Source: Pseudomonas sp. UBA5782
GTDB taxonomy: Bacteria > Pseudomonadota > Gammaproteobacteria > Pseudomonadales > Pseudomonadaceae
DNA: 5,743 bases
Reading direction: 5' to 3'
NCBI GenBank assembly: GCA_002418465.1
Contig: DIEE01000240.1
Coordinates: forward strand, 1-5,743
Position numbers and translations under genes: made by a program. The notes beneath the pieces were generated by a model that had not been told where the DNA came from, did no database searches, and saw nothing but the letters and a program-made list of their open reading frames with translations. Every line of letters begins with the position of its first letter. Positions within the stretch are counted from its first letter, which is position 1. Of the stretch, positions 1 to 5,255 are shown piece after piece.

Positions 1-347
1 GTCACCAACTGATCGACACCCTGCGCAGCGGCACCGACCGCGCGGTGAGCAGCGTCAGCCGCGGCGAGGCGATGTCGCAGGACAGCCTGGGCAGCATGGA
101 GTCGGTGCATCAGTCGCTGGTCGGCATCAGCCAGGCGGTGACGCGCATCAGCGGCATGAGCCAGCAGATGGCCGCCGCCTCGGAGGAGCAGAGCCTGGTG
201 GTGGAGGACATCAACCGGCAGATCACGCGCATCGCCCAGCTCTCGGACAACAGCGCCGAACACGCCCAGCAGGGTGTGGTGATCTGCCAGGAGCTGGAAC
301 AGATGGCCGGTTACCTGCACGGCCTGGCCGAGCGTTTCGCCCGCTGA
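1..347 (+). CDS. Methyl-accepting chemotaxis protein, C-terminal fragment (5' end outside window)
   Basis: Only the last 114 codons are present; the first complete codon is at base 3 and the TGA stop is at 345-347. The peptide has the Ser/Ala/Gln-rich heptad pattern of the distal arm of an MCP signalling coiled coil. This includes the stretch AAASEEQS around base 175-195, typical of the C-terminal methylation helix region in pseudomonad chemoreceptors. Family knowledge: such receptors are dimeric inner-membrane or soluble sensors whose hairpin tip binds CheA and CheW, and CheR/CheB modify Glu/Gln residues on the helices. The tip, HAMP and ligand domains lie outside the window, so neither the ligand nor membrane topology can be named. 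The protein ends in AERFAR without a CheR-docking pentapeptide (NWETF-like). A stem-loop follows nine bases after the stop. Confidence 0.88.
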   Translation, partial: HQLIDTLRSGTDRAVSSVSRGEAMSQDSLGSMESVHQSLVGISQAVTRISGMSQQMAAASEEQSLVVEDINRQITRIAQLSDNSAEHAQQGVVICQELEQMAGYLHGLAERFAR

Positions 348-355
348 ACTCACCT

Positions 356-386
356 GGCGGCGCACCTGTGGCAGACTGCGCCGCCG
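356..386 (+). terminator. Stem-loop, probable terminator of the chemoreceptor gene
   Basis: A perfect 9-bp inverted repeat (GGCGGCGCA at 356-364, TGCGCCGCC at 377-385) encloses a 12-base loop and starts nine bases after the chemoreceptor stop. A T-G wobble (355/386) can extend the stem. The downstream tract (386-396) is pyrimidine-rich (GCTCCTCTCTC) rather than a run of T, so termination may be partial. It also lies only 23 bases before the next start codon, so it sits in the leader of the DTW gene if that gene is read through from upstream. Confidence 0.6.
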
Positions 387-408
387 CTCCTCTCTCGCCA
401 GAACACCG

Positions 409-1008
409 ATGTCCCGTCCGCATTGCCCGCGCTGCACCCGCCCGCTGAGTCACTGCCTGTGTGCGCTCATCCCTTCGCTGCCGAGCCGCAGCCGCGTGTT
501 GCTGCTGCAGCACCCGAGTGAGTCCGGGCATGCGCTGAACACCGCGCGGCTGGCGGCGCTGGGTTTGCAGAATGCCGAGCTGCTGGCCGGCGAGCGCTTC
601 GAGGAGCTGGGCGAGCACCTGGGCGATGCCCGCTACCGCGCCTGCCTGCTGTTCCCCGGCGACGACGCCGAGGTGCTGAGTGCCGATACGCCACGCGACG
701 ATCCACGCCCGACGTTGCTGGTGGTGCCGGACGGCACCTGGCGCAAGGCGCGCAAGCTGCTCTACCTGAACCCCGAACTGAGCGCTTTGCCACGGCTGGT
801 CCTGCCGGACGGGATGAGCTCGCGTTATCGACTGCGCAAGGCGCCGGTTGCAGGCGCGCTGTCGACCCTCGAGGCCGTGGTGACGGCGCTCAATCTGCTC
901 GAATCCCCGGCGCGCTTCGACGCGCTGTTACGGCCGTTCGAGCGATTGATCGACGGGCAGATCGAAGCCATGGGCGAGGACACCTTCCGGCGCAATCACG
1001 CGCCCTGA
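409..1008 (+). CDS. DTW-domain tRNA-uridine aminocarboxypropyltransferase (TapT/YfiP family)
   Basis: This 199-residue cytosolic protein belongs to the DTW family. Family members transfer the 3-amino-3-carboxypropyl group of S-adenosylmethionine to a uridine in tRNA, giving acp3U; E. coli TapT acts at position 47. Visible landmarks are a probable zinc-binding cysteine cluster at C6, C9, C16 and C18 (CPRC then CLC), a conserved HPSE...NTARL segment at residues 35-48, the signature DGTW at 108-111 followed by RKARKLL, and YRLRKAP at 140-146. The protein is shorter than E. coli TapT because it lacks the N-terminal extension before the cysteines. The ATG at 409 was chosen because it starts just before the cysteine cluster, but no Shine-Dalgarno sequence precedes it. 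No promoter is apparent in the 61 bases after the chemoreceptor stop. The gene converges with the minus-strand DUF454 gene, 16 bases apart. Family assignment is firm; the exact tRNA position is inferred. Confidence 0.9.
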   Translation: MSRPHCPRCTRPLSHCLCALIPSLPSRSRVLLLQHPSESGHALNTARLAALGLQNAELLAGERFEELGEHLGDARYRACLLFPGDDAEVLSADTPRDDPRPTLLVVPDGTWRKARKLLYLNPELSALPRLVLPDGMSSRYRLRKAPVAGALSTLEAVVTALNLLESPARFDALLRPFERLIDGQIEAMGEDTFRRNHAP

Positions 1009-1024
1009 CCGTCCGCGAAGCGCT

Positions 1025-1426
1025 TCAGCGCGGTGGCAGGGTCTTTTGCTTGAGGATGTAGAGGCTCACGCACACCGCGCTGGTGAGCATGAAGGTGCGC
1101 GCCCAGAACTGCGGCACCAGGTAGCAGGAGAGGGCGATGCTGGCCCACATCAGGCCGATGGCGTAGACCTTGCCCTTGAGCGGAATGCCTTCGCCGTCGA
1201 GGTAGTCGCGGATCCACGGGCCGAGCCGCGGATGACCCACCAGCCACTCGTAGAAGCGCTTCGAGCTGCGTGCGAAGCAGGCCGCGGCAAGCAGCAGGAA
1301 CGGCGTGGTCGGCAGCACCGGCAGGAAGATGCCGATCACCCCCAGCGCCACGCTCGCCCAGCCGATGCCGAGCAGAACGTAGCGCACCCAGCGGTTGCGG
1401 CTCAGGGTGAATTCGCGATGGGCCAT
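1025..1426 (-). CDS. DUF454 / YbaN-family inner membrane protein
   Basis: The product is 133 residues and strongly hydrophobic, matching the usual length of the DUF454 (YbaN) family. The hallmark segment is at residues 32-55: GIFLPVLPTTPFLLL followed by AAACFARSS. It is followed by the conserved HPRLGPWI region (65-72) and IPLKGK (81-86). Likely membrane segments are at about 14-35, 37-51, 86-104 and 108-125, with a basic N-terminus (RNRWVR) that suggests a cytoplasmic N-terminal end. The biochemical role of the family is not established and none is proposed here. The start at 1426 lies 14 bases after the stop of the UPF0149 gene on the same strand, so the two are almost certainly co-transcribed. 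The ribosome binding site is weak (only a G-rich CCGGGG shortly before the ATG). The gene has no terminator before the convergent DTW gene. Confidence 0.88.
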   Translation of the reverse strand: MAHREFTLSRNRWVRYVLLGIGWASVALGVIGIFLPVLPTTPFLLLAAACFARSSKRFYEWLVGHPRLGPWIRDYLDGEGIPLKGKVYAIGLMWASIALSCYLVPQFWARTFMLTSAVCVSLYILKQKTLPPR

Positions 1427-1440
1427 GCCCCGGCGTTCGC

Positions 1441-2025
1441 TCAGTGGCGAGGCTTGAGCAGTGCGGGTTTTTCTTCCGGAGCCTGGCAGAGCAGGTAGAG
1501 CGCGGTGAGCAGCTCGGGAATCTGCTCGACCATGCTGTCCACCAGGTCGGCGTCGGCGGCGATTTCGTCGAACTCGGGCTGCTCGTCGAACAGACCCGAA
1601 CCGACCATGATCGGCAGCAGCAGCTCGCTGACTTCGTCTTCAGCGTCCTCGAACCACACCGATTCGCGCAGGAACACGCCTTCCATGAAGCCGATGCACC
1701 AGCCGCGCAGGTCGGAATCGTCCGGGTTTTCGCCGAGGTCGAGCTCGCAGGGCAGCTCCATGTCCTCGTCGCTGGCCAACTGGCGGGCGATCAGCGCCTT
1801 GAGCTGGATGAGGCTGTCCTCGATTTCCGCACGCTCGGCGTCGCTGCGGTAATGCGGTGGCTCGGCGAACAGCGCGTCGATCCACTCGCGCTCCGGAACC
1901 GGCTGCGGGCAGATCGAGAGGGCGGTCAGGTAACCGTGGGCGGCCACGTAGTCCAGGGCCTCCTCGTGCAATTCGTCGGCATCGAGAAAGGCTTGCAGGC
2001 GGGACAGTTGCTCGGCGAAGGACAT
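1441..2025 (-). CDS. UPF0149 (YecA/YgfB) family protein
   Basis: This 194-residue acidic protein carries the two recognisable blocks of the UPF0149 family. One is HGYLTALSICP at residues 30-40 with a following EW (47-48), corresponding to the GFLTALAIGP-type block of YecA proteins. The other is GWCIGFMEG at 108-116. The C-terminal SEC-C zinc motif (CxCxSGxxxxxC) found in some YecA proteins is absent, so it is a short form. Aspartate and glutamate are abundant (for example EDAEDEVSE around 126-134), and no signal peptide or membrane segment is seen, so it is probably cytosolic. Molecular function is not established for this form. YgfB, a family member in P. aeruginosa, has been linked to transcriptional control of beta-lactam tolerance genes, but this gene cannot be equated with it. 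It is the first gene of a two-gene operon with the DUF454 gene and diverges from recQ. Confidence 0.85.
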   Translation of the reverse strand: MSFAEQLSRLQAFLDADELHEEALDYVAAHGYLTALSICPQPVPEREWIDALFAEPPHYRSDAERAEIEDSLIQLKALIARQLASDEDMELPCELDLGENPDDSDLRGWCIGFMEGVFLRESVWFEDAEDEVSELLLPIMVGSGLFDEQPEFDEIAADADLVDSMVEQIPELLTALYLLCQAPEEKPALLKPRH

Positions 2026-2058
2026 CGTGGGGCTACCTAGGGAAGTGATCAGCGCTGG

Positions 2059-2067
2059 ATTCTAGCA
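2059..2067 (-). promoter_or_regulatory. Candidate extended -10 promoter for the UPF0149-DUF454 operon
   Basis: Read on the minus strand, TGC precedes TAGAAT (TAGAAT on 2064-2059, TGC on 2067-2065). This is an extended -10 element, five of six matches to TATAAT with the TGn motif. The start of transcription would fall near 2052, giving a leader of roughly 25 bases before the ATG at 2025. No good -35 hexamer is visible, which fits an extended -10 promoter. A 10-bp palindrome, GCCCGCGGGC (2070-2079), sits immediately upstream in the spacer region. Inferred from sequence only. Confidence 0.45.
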
Positions 2068-2172
2068 AAGCCCGCGGGCAAGACTCAGGGAAAACTGCGG
2101 CGCGTGGCGAGATCGGCGGCGCACCGCTCATCCGCTGCGCGTTCGGCGGCCGGTCAGGGATTGGTTTGCGCT

Positions 2173-2178
2173 TATAAT
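2173..2178 (+). promoter_or_regulatory. Candidate recQ promoter, -10 TATAAT
   Basis: A perfect TATAAT lies at 2173-2178 within otherwise GC-rich DNA, 24 bases before the recQ ATG. Transcription would begin near 2185, leaving a leader of about 18 bases that includes the ribosome binding site. The -35 region (about 2150-2156, CCGGTCA) is a poor match to TTGACA. Flanking GCGC copies (2168-2171 and 2179-2182) frame the hexamer. The position argues against translation starting at the upstream in-frame GTG at 2104. Confidence 0.5.
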
Positions 2179-2192
2179 GCGCGCCTTCCTCT

Positions 2193-2196
2193 GGAG
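2193..2196 (+). promoter_or_regulatory. Ribosome binding site fixing the recQ start
   Basis: GGAG at 2193-2196 is followed by six bases and the ATG at 2203, an ideal spacing. The reading frame stays open upstream to 2104 (GTG), but that longer start would include the TATAAT promoter and has no comparable site, so 2203 is preferred. Confidence 0.75.
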
Positions 2197-2202
2197 ACCG
2201 GC

Positions 2203-4326
2203 ATGCTCGACCAGGCCCTGCGCATCCTCAAAGACGTTTTCGGCTACGACGCCTTCCGCGGCAATCAGGCGGCGATCATCGAGCGCGTGGCGCGGGGTGG
2301 CGACGCCCTGGTGCTGATGCCCACGGGCGGCGGCAAGTCGCTCTGCTACCAGGTGCCGGCTCTGCTGCGCGACGGCCTGGCGGTGATCGTCTCGCCGCTG
2401 ATCGCGCTGATGGACGACCAGGTCGCGACCCTCGACGAACTCGGCGTGGCCGCGGTGGCGCTGAACTCGACGCTGAGCAACGACGAGCAGCGGCTGATCG
2501 CCGAGCGCATCCGCCGCGGCGAGATCAAGATGCTTTACCTCGCGCCCGAGCGCCTGGTGCAGCCGCGCATGCTGGCTTTCCTGCAGCAGCTCGACATCGC
2601 CCTGTTCGGTATCGACGAGGCGCATTGCGTGTCGCAGTGGGGCCACGATTTTCGCCCGGAATACCTGCAACTGGGCCAGCTCGCTGAGCTCTTCCCGAAC
2701 GTGCCGCGCCTGGCGCTGACCGCCACGGCGGACAAGCGTACCCGTGAGGAAATCGTCCAGCGCCTGCACCTGGAAGACGCCGAGCGCTATCTGTCGAGCT
2801 TCGACCGGCCGAACATCTTCTACCGCATCGTGCCCAAGGAGCAGCCGCGCAAGCAGCTGCTGGCGTTCCTCGCCGAGCGCAAGGGCGATGCCGGCATCGT
2901 CTACTGCCTGTCGCGCAAGAAGGTCGAGGAAGTCGCCGCCTATCTGGCCGAGCAGGGCTTCCCTGCGCTGCCCTATCACGCCGGCCTGCCCAGCGAGCTG
3001 CGCGCCTTTCACCAGAAGCGCTTCCTCAACGAGGAAGGCCTGATCATGGTCGCGACCATCGCTTTCGGCATGGGCATCGACAAGCCCAACGTGCGTTTCG
3101 TCGCCCACCTCGATCTGCCGAAATCGCTGGAGTCCTACTACCAGGAAACCGGTCGCGCCGGCCGTGATGGCCTGCCGGCGGACGCCTGGATGGCCTACGG
3201 GCTGCAGGACGTGGTGTTCCTCAAGCAGATGCTCGCCAACTCCGAAGGCGACGAGCGCCACAAGCGCGTCGAGCAGCACAAGCTGGACGCGATGCTCGCC
3301 CTCTGCGAGGAAACCCGTTGTCGGCGGCAGACGCTGCTGGCCTATTTCGACGAGGAGCTGCCCAAGCCCTGCGGCCACTGCGACAACTGCGTCGACGGCG
3401 TGCAGACCTGGGACGCCACCGAGCCTGCGCGTCAGGCGCTGTCGGCGATCTACCGCAGCGGCCAGCGCTACGGCGTCGGCCATCTGGTCGACATCCTGCT
3501 CGGCCGCGACAACGAGAAGGTGCGCGGCCCCGGTCATCAGCACCTGTCGGTGTTCGGCGTCGGCAAGGGCCGGACCGAAAGCGAATGGCGCACGCTGTTC
3601 CGCCAACTGGTCGCCCGCGGGCTGGTGGATATCGACCTGGAAGGCTACGGCGGCCTGCGCCTGAGCGAGAGCTGCCGGCCGCTGCTGCGCGGCGAGGTGA
3701 CGCTGGAGCTGCGCCGCGACCTTGCCACCAAGGCTCCCAAATCCACCTCCAGCGCCGCCAGCCAACTGGTCCAGAGCCACGAGCGCGATACCTGGGAAGC
3801 CCTGCGCGCGCTGCGCCGCAAGCTCGCCGAGGAGCACGGTGTGCCGCCCTACGTGATCTTCCCGGATGCCACGCTGCTGGAAATGCTGCGCAGCATGCCC
3901 AGCTCGATGAGCGCCATGGGGCGCGTCAGCGGCGTCGGCGCGCGCAAGCTCGAGCGCTACGGCGAAGCCTTCCTCGACGTGCTCGGCGGCAAGGCCGAAC
4001 CGACGCTTTCGCCCGCTGATCTGCGTCACGAACTGGTCAGCCTGGTGCGCGCCGGGATGACCCCGTCGCAGGTCGCCAGCCAGCTCAAGTGCACGGAGAA
4101 GAACGTCTACGCGCTGCTCGCCGAAGCCATCGGTGAGCAGCAGCTGTCGCTGGAGCAGGCGCTGGACCTGCCGGAAGAGCTGCTCGGCGAGATTCAGGAC
4201 GCCTTCCTCGACGGCGAAGGCGAGCTGCCGCCGGTGGCCGAACTGGCCGAGCAGTTCCGCGGCCGGGTCAACGACGGCGTTCTGCATTGCGTTCGTGCGG
4301 CACTGCAGGCGGAATTCCAGGCCTGA
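2203..4326 (+). CDS. recQ: ATP-dependent DNA helicase RecQ
   Basis: This 707-residue SF2 3'-5' DNA helicase acts in recombination and replication-fork repair (the RecF pathway in E. coli). All core motifs are intact: motif 0 FRGNQ (18-22), Walker A PTGGGKS (40-46, K45), motif Ia SPLIALMDDQV (64-74), DEAH (138-141), the RecQ aromatic-rich loop CVSQWGHDFRP (142-152), LTATA (172-176), motif V FGMGIDKPNVR (288-298) and motif VI QETGRAGRDG (314-323). Zinc-binding cysteines are C373, C390, C393 and C396, the same 17-3-3 spacing as in E. coli. A winged-helix RQC domain (about 400-510) and one HRDC domain (about 525-598) follow. Beyond HRDC lies an extra segment of about 105 residues with a helix-turn-helix-like stretch (619-643), absent from the 609-residue E. 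coli enzyme but expected in pseudomonads. The start at 2203 is supported by the GGAG at 2193. No clear terminator follows the TGA. Confidence 0.97.
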   Translation: MLDQALRILKDVFGYDAFRGNQAAIIERVARGGDALVLMPTGGGKSLCYQVPALLRDGLAVIVSPLIALMDDQVATLDELGVAAVALNSTLSNDEQRLIAERIRRGEIKMLYLAPERLVQPRMLAFLQQLDIALFGIDEAHCVSQWGHDFRPEYLQLGQLAELFPNVPRLALTATADKRTREEIVQRLHLEDAERYLSSFDRPNIFYRIVPKEQPRKQLLAFLAERKGDAGIVYCLSRKKVEEVAAYLAEQGFPALPYHAGLPSELRAFHQKRFLNEEGLIMVATIAFGMGIDKPNVRFVAHLDLPKSLESYYQETGRAGRDGLPADAWMAYGLQDVVFLKQMLANSEGDERHKRVEQHKLDAMLALCEETRCRRQTLLAYFDEELPKPCGHCDNCVDGVQTWDATEPARQALSAIYRSGQRYGVGHLVDILLGRDNEKVRGPGHQHLSVFGVGKGRTESEWRTLFRQLVARGLVDIDLEGYGGLRLSESCRPLLRGEVTLELRRDLATKAPKSTSSAASQLVQSHERDTWEALRALRRKLAEEHGVPPYVIFPDATLLEMLRSMPSSMSAMGRVSGVGARKLERYGEAFLDVLGGKAEPTLSPADLRHELVSLVRAGMTPSQVASQLKCTEKNVYALLAEAIGEQQLSLEQALDLPEELLGEIQDAFLDGEGELPPVAELAEQFRGRVNDGVLHCVRAALQAEFQA

Positions 4327-4426
4327 GCCCTCTTCGTAACCTGCGGAAACCTAAAACCTGAGTCAAATCCGCTGCTTGGCCGCTGCCGCGACCATCGGCG
4401 GGCTTGCCCTGTGGCCTGTGCTATGG

Positions 4427-4445
4427 TTAGCTCGCTAATTATTAG
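4427..4445. promoter_or_regulatory. Putative SlyA/MarR-type operator upstream of the marR gene
   Basis: TTAGCTCGCTAA at 4427-4438 is a perfect inverted repeat of TTAGC with a two-base centre. It matches ten of twelve positions of the SlyA consensus known from Salmonella, TTAGCAAGCTAA; only the centre differs. A second palindrome, CTAATTATTAG (4435-4445), overlaps it, so TTAG half-sites occur at 4427, 4435 (as CTAA) and 4442. The operator lies 18-36 bases before the ATG of the SlyA-like regulator, where bound protein would block transcription. Autoregulation is inferred, not shown. The core promoter is not clear: TATGGT at 4422 and TATTAG at 4440 are weak -10 candidates, and no good -35 is seen. 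Confidence 0.6.
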
Positions 4446-4462
4446 TTTTATGGTACAGGCGC

Positions 4463-4897
4463 ATGTCCGAATACGATCATCACCGCTTTGCCATGCAGGT
4501 GTCGCAACTCTCGCGCGCCTGGCGCAGCGAGTTGGACCGTCGACTGGCCGGGCTCGGCCTTTCCCAGGCGCGCTGGCTGGTGCTGCTGCACCTCGGCCGG
4601 TTCGCCGAGCAACCGACGCAACGCGAACTGGCGCAGAGCGTCGGCGTCGAAGGCCCGACCCTGGCGCGGCTGCTCGACAGTCTCGAAGCCCAGGGCCTGG
4701 TGCGTCGTCTGGCGGTGCCGGAAGACCGCCGCGCGAAGAAGATCGCCCTGAGCCCGGAAGCCAAGCCGCTGATCGAGAAGATCGAGGCGATTTCCTCGCA
4801 GTTGCGCCGCGAGCTGTTCCAGGGCATCGATCCGCAGGATCTGCACAAGTGCCAGCAGATCCACTCGCACATCCTCGCCAATCTGCAGAACTGTTAA
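4463..4897 (+). CDS. MarR-family transcriptional regulator, SlyA-like
   Basis: This 144-residue dimeric winged-helix DNA-binding protein resembles SlyA along its whole length. It has an N-terminal dimerisation helix (about 6-30), LSQARWLVLLHL (33-44), the helix-turn-helix with recognition helix GVEGPTLARLLDSLE (61-75), and the wing at 84-96 with the diagnostic DRRAKKIAL (88-96). C-terminal helices (about 99-142) complete the dimer interface. SlyA-type proteins bind palindromic TTAGC-type sites and often lose DNA binding on contact with aromatic carboxylates or phenolics. No ligand can be named here. A stop codon (TAA at 4436) closes the frame upstream, so ATG 4463 is the earliest ATG in frame. 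Its ribosome binding site is poor: AGG at 4457-4459, only three bases away. Two cysteines sit at the C-terminal end (C130 and the last residue C144). The gene follows recQ by 136 bases with its own operator. Confidence 0.92.
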   Translation: MSEYDHHRFAMQVSQLSRAWRSELDRRLAGLGLSQARWLVLLHLGRFAEQPTQRELAQSVGVEGPTLARLLDSLEAQGLVRRLAVPEDRRAKKIALSPEAKPLIEKIEAISSQLRRELFQGIDPQDLHKCQQIHSHILANLQNC

Positions 4898-4928
4898 GTC
4901 GCTCGCCAGTCAGTTGTCTGCGGCCTGC

Positions 4929-4960
4929 CAAGCGCCGCCGGGCGGCTGGCGCTTGCTTTT
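4929..4960 (+). terminator. Rho-independent terminator of the marR gene
   Basis: CAAGCGCC (4929-4936) pairs with GGCGCTTG (4948-4955), an 8-bp stem. An inner GCC/GGC (4937-4939 with 4944-4946) extends it past a single bulged T at 4947, closing a GGGC loop. CTTTT (4956-4960) follows. It starts 31 bases after the marR stop. The T-run is short, so efficiency may be moderate. GGCGC (4948-4952) could also pair with GCGCC (4961-4965) as an alternative fold. Confidence 0.7.
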
Positions 4961-5071
4961 GCGCCGACGCGCGTTGTGTCTCACAGCGCCGCCAGACACT
5001 ATGACGGGAGCCTGTCGCCCGGCACTGCAGAAAGGCGTTTTTCTGACGATATATAGAACGGGACACTCGGG

Positions 5072-5077
5072 TATGAT
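5072..5077 (+). promoter_or_regulatory. Candidate promoter -10 (TATGAT) upstream of the FimV-like gene
   Basis: TATGAT matches five of six positions of TATAAT and lies in the AT-rich part of the gap. At a 17-base spacing the -35 position (5049-5054, ATATAT) is not a good TTGACA match, and no TGn extension is present. The element is therefore weakly supported. A start near 5084 would give a leader of about 170 bases, with the terminator-like hairpin in its middle. Confidence 0.35.
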
Positions 5078-5122
5078 GGCATCGTGCCCCCACGCAGATC
5101 GGTCAGCGTATTTTTCGACTAG

Positions 5123-5161
5123 CATCCATACTCAGCATCCTGAGGTATCTGGATGATTTTT
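5123..5161 (+). terminator. Terminator-like hairpin in the leader of the FimV-like gene
   Basis: CATCCA (5123-5128) pairs with TGGATG (5150-5155), TAC (5129-5131) with GTA (5145-5147), and TCAG (5132-5135) with CTGA (5140-5143). The loop is CATC, and the right arm carries two bulges (TC at 5148-5149 and G at 5144). After one A, five T's follow (5157-5161). This hairpin-plus-U-tract layout is that of an intrinsic terminator. It sits 95 bases before the FimV-like ATG with no gene ending just upstream (the marR terminator lies about 165 bases earlier). It is therefore either an attenuator or the 3' end of a small RNA. The 13 base pairs are AT-rich on the outside and interrupted, so stability should be computed. 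Confidence 0.5.
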
Positions 5162-5245
5162 CGGCCTAATTGGATCAGTTTTACTTTGCGTTTCTCGTCG
5201 ATGTTTCGCATTTCAAGAACAGGCTCCGGATCGAGCCGGACCACC

Positions 5246-5251
5246 GGGAGG
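5246..5251 (+). promoter_or_regulatory. Ribosome binding site of the FimV-like gene, next to competing hairpins
   Basis: GGGAGG (5246-5251) lies four bases before ATG 5256 and sets the start codon. CTCCGG (5224-5229) can pair with CCGGGAG (5244-5250, one bulged G), which would cover the site. Alternatively TCCGG (5225-5229) pairs with CCGGA (5236-5240), and GG (5222-5223) with CC (5241-5242), which would leave the site free. Confidence 0.7.
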
Positions 5252-5255
5252 AAAC

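Larger units (their letters stand above)
4961..5255 (+). other. AT-rich gene-free leader/intergenic region before the FimV-like gene
   Basis: The gap between the marR stop and the FimV-like start is 358 bases, and no convincing gene is seen in it. After the marR terminator it changes from GC-rich to distinctly AT-rich (about 5038-5220), unlike the rest of the window. It contains a candidate -10 (5072-5077), a repeated ATTTTTCG (5110-5117 and 5156-5163), a repeated AGCATCC (5121-5127 and 5134-5140), a terminator-like hairpin (5123-5161), and hairpins next to the ribosome binding site (5222-5250). Short open frames crossing it (for example 4914-5156 plus and 4910-5125 minus) have no family resemblance and overlap the terminator. 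The region reads best as a long regulated 5' leader or a small RNA gene plus promoter. Confidence 0.55.

Noticed and set aside
1017..1026. Palindrome GAAGCGCTTC between the convergent DTW and DUF454 genes as a bidirectional terminator
   Set aside because: It has no loop beyond the palindrome itself and no T-run on either strand, so it is probably chance at a gene junction.
2104..2202. Upstream extension of recQ from a GTG at 2104
   Set aside because: It would place a perfect TATAAT and a well-spaced GGAG inside the coding region. The extra 33 residues precede the normal RecQ N-terminus and look unlike it.
2128..4287. A 719-codon open frame on the minus strand, antisense to almost all of recQ
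   Set aside because: The plus strand encodes an intact RecQ with every motif. The antisense frame is a high-GC codon-bias shadow, its peptide is composition-biased and resembles no family, and it lacks its own start signals.
4338..4359. Three AACCT copies just after the recQ stop (4338, 4348, 4355)
   Set aside because: Five-base repeats with unequal spacing (10 and 7), no palindrome and no known site; too short to support as an element.
4343..4403. Possible recQ terminator hairpins (GCGGA 4343-4347 with TCCGC 4368-4372; CCGC 4386-4389 with GCGG 4398-4401)
   Set aside because: Stems are four to five base pairs with long loops and no T-run follows, so no recQ terminator is called.
5028..5045. 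Small hairpin CAGAAA/TTTCTG in the AT-rich gap
   Set aside because: Only six weak base pairs, not followed by a T-run and not linked to any other element.
4910..5156. Short overlapping open frames in the gap before the FimV-like gene (4914-5156 plus, 4910-5125 minus)
   Set aside because: They run through the marR terminator, have no convincing ribosome binding sites, and their peptides look random.
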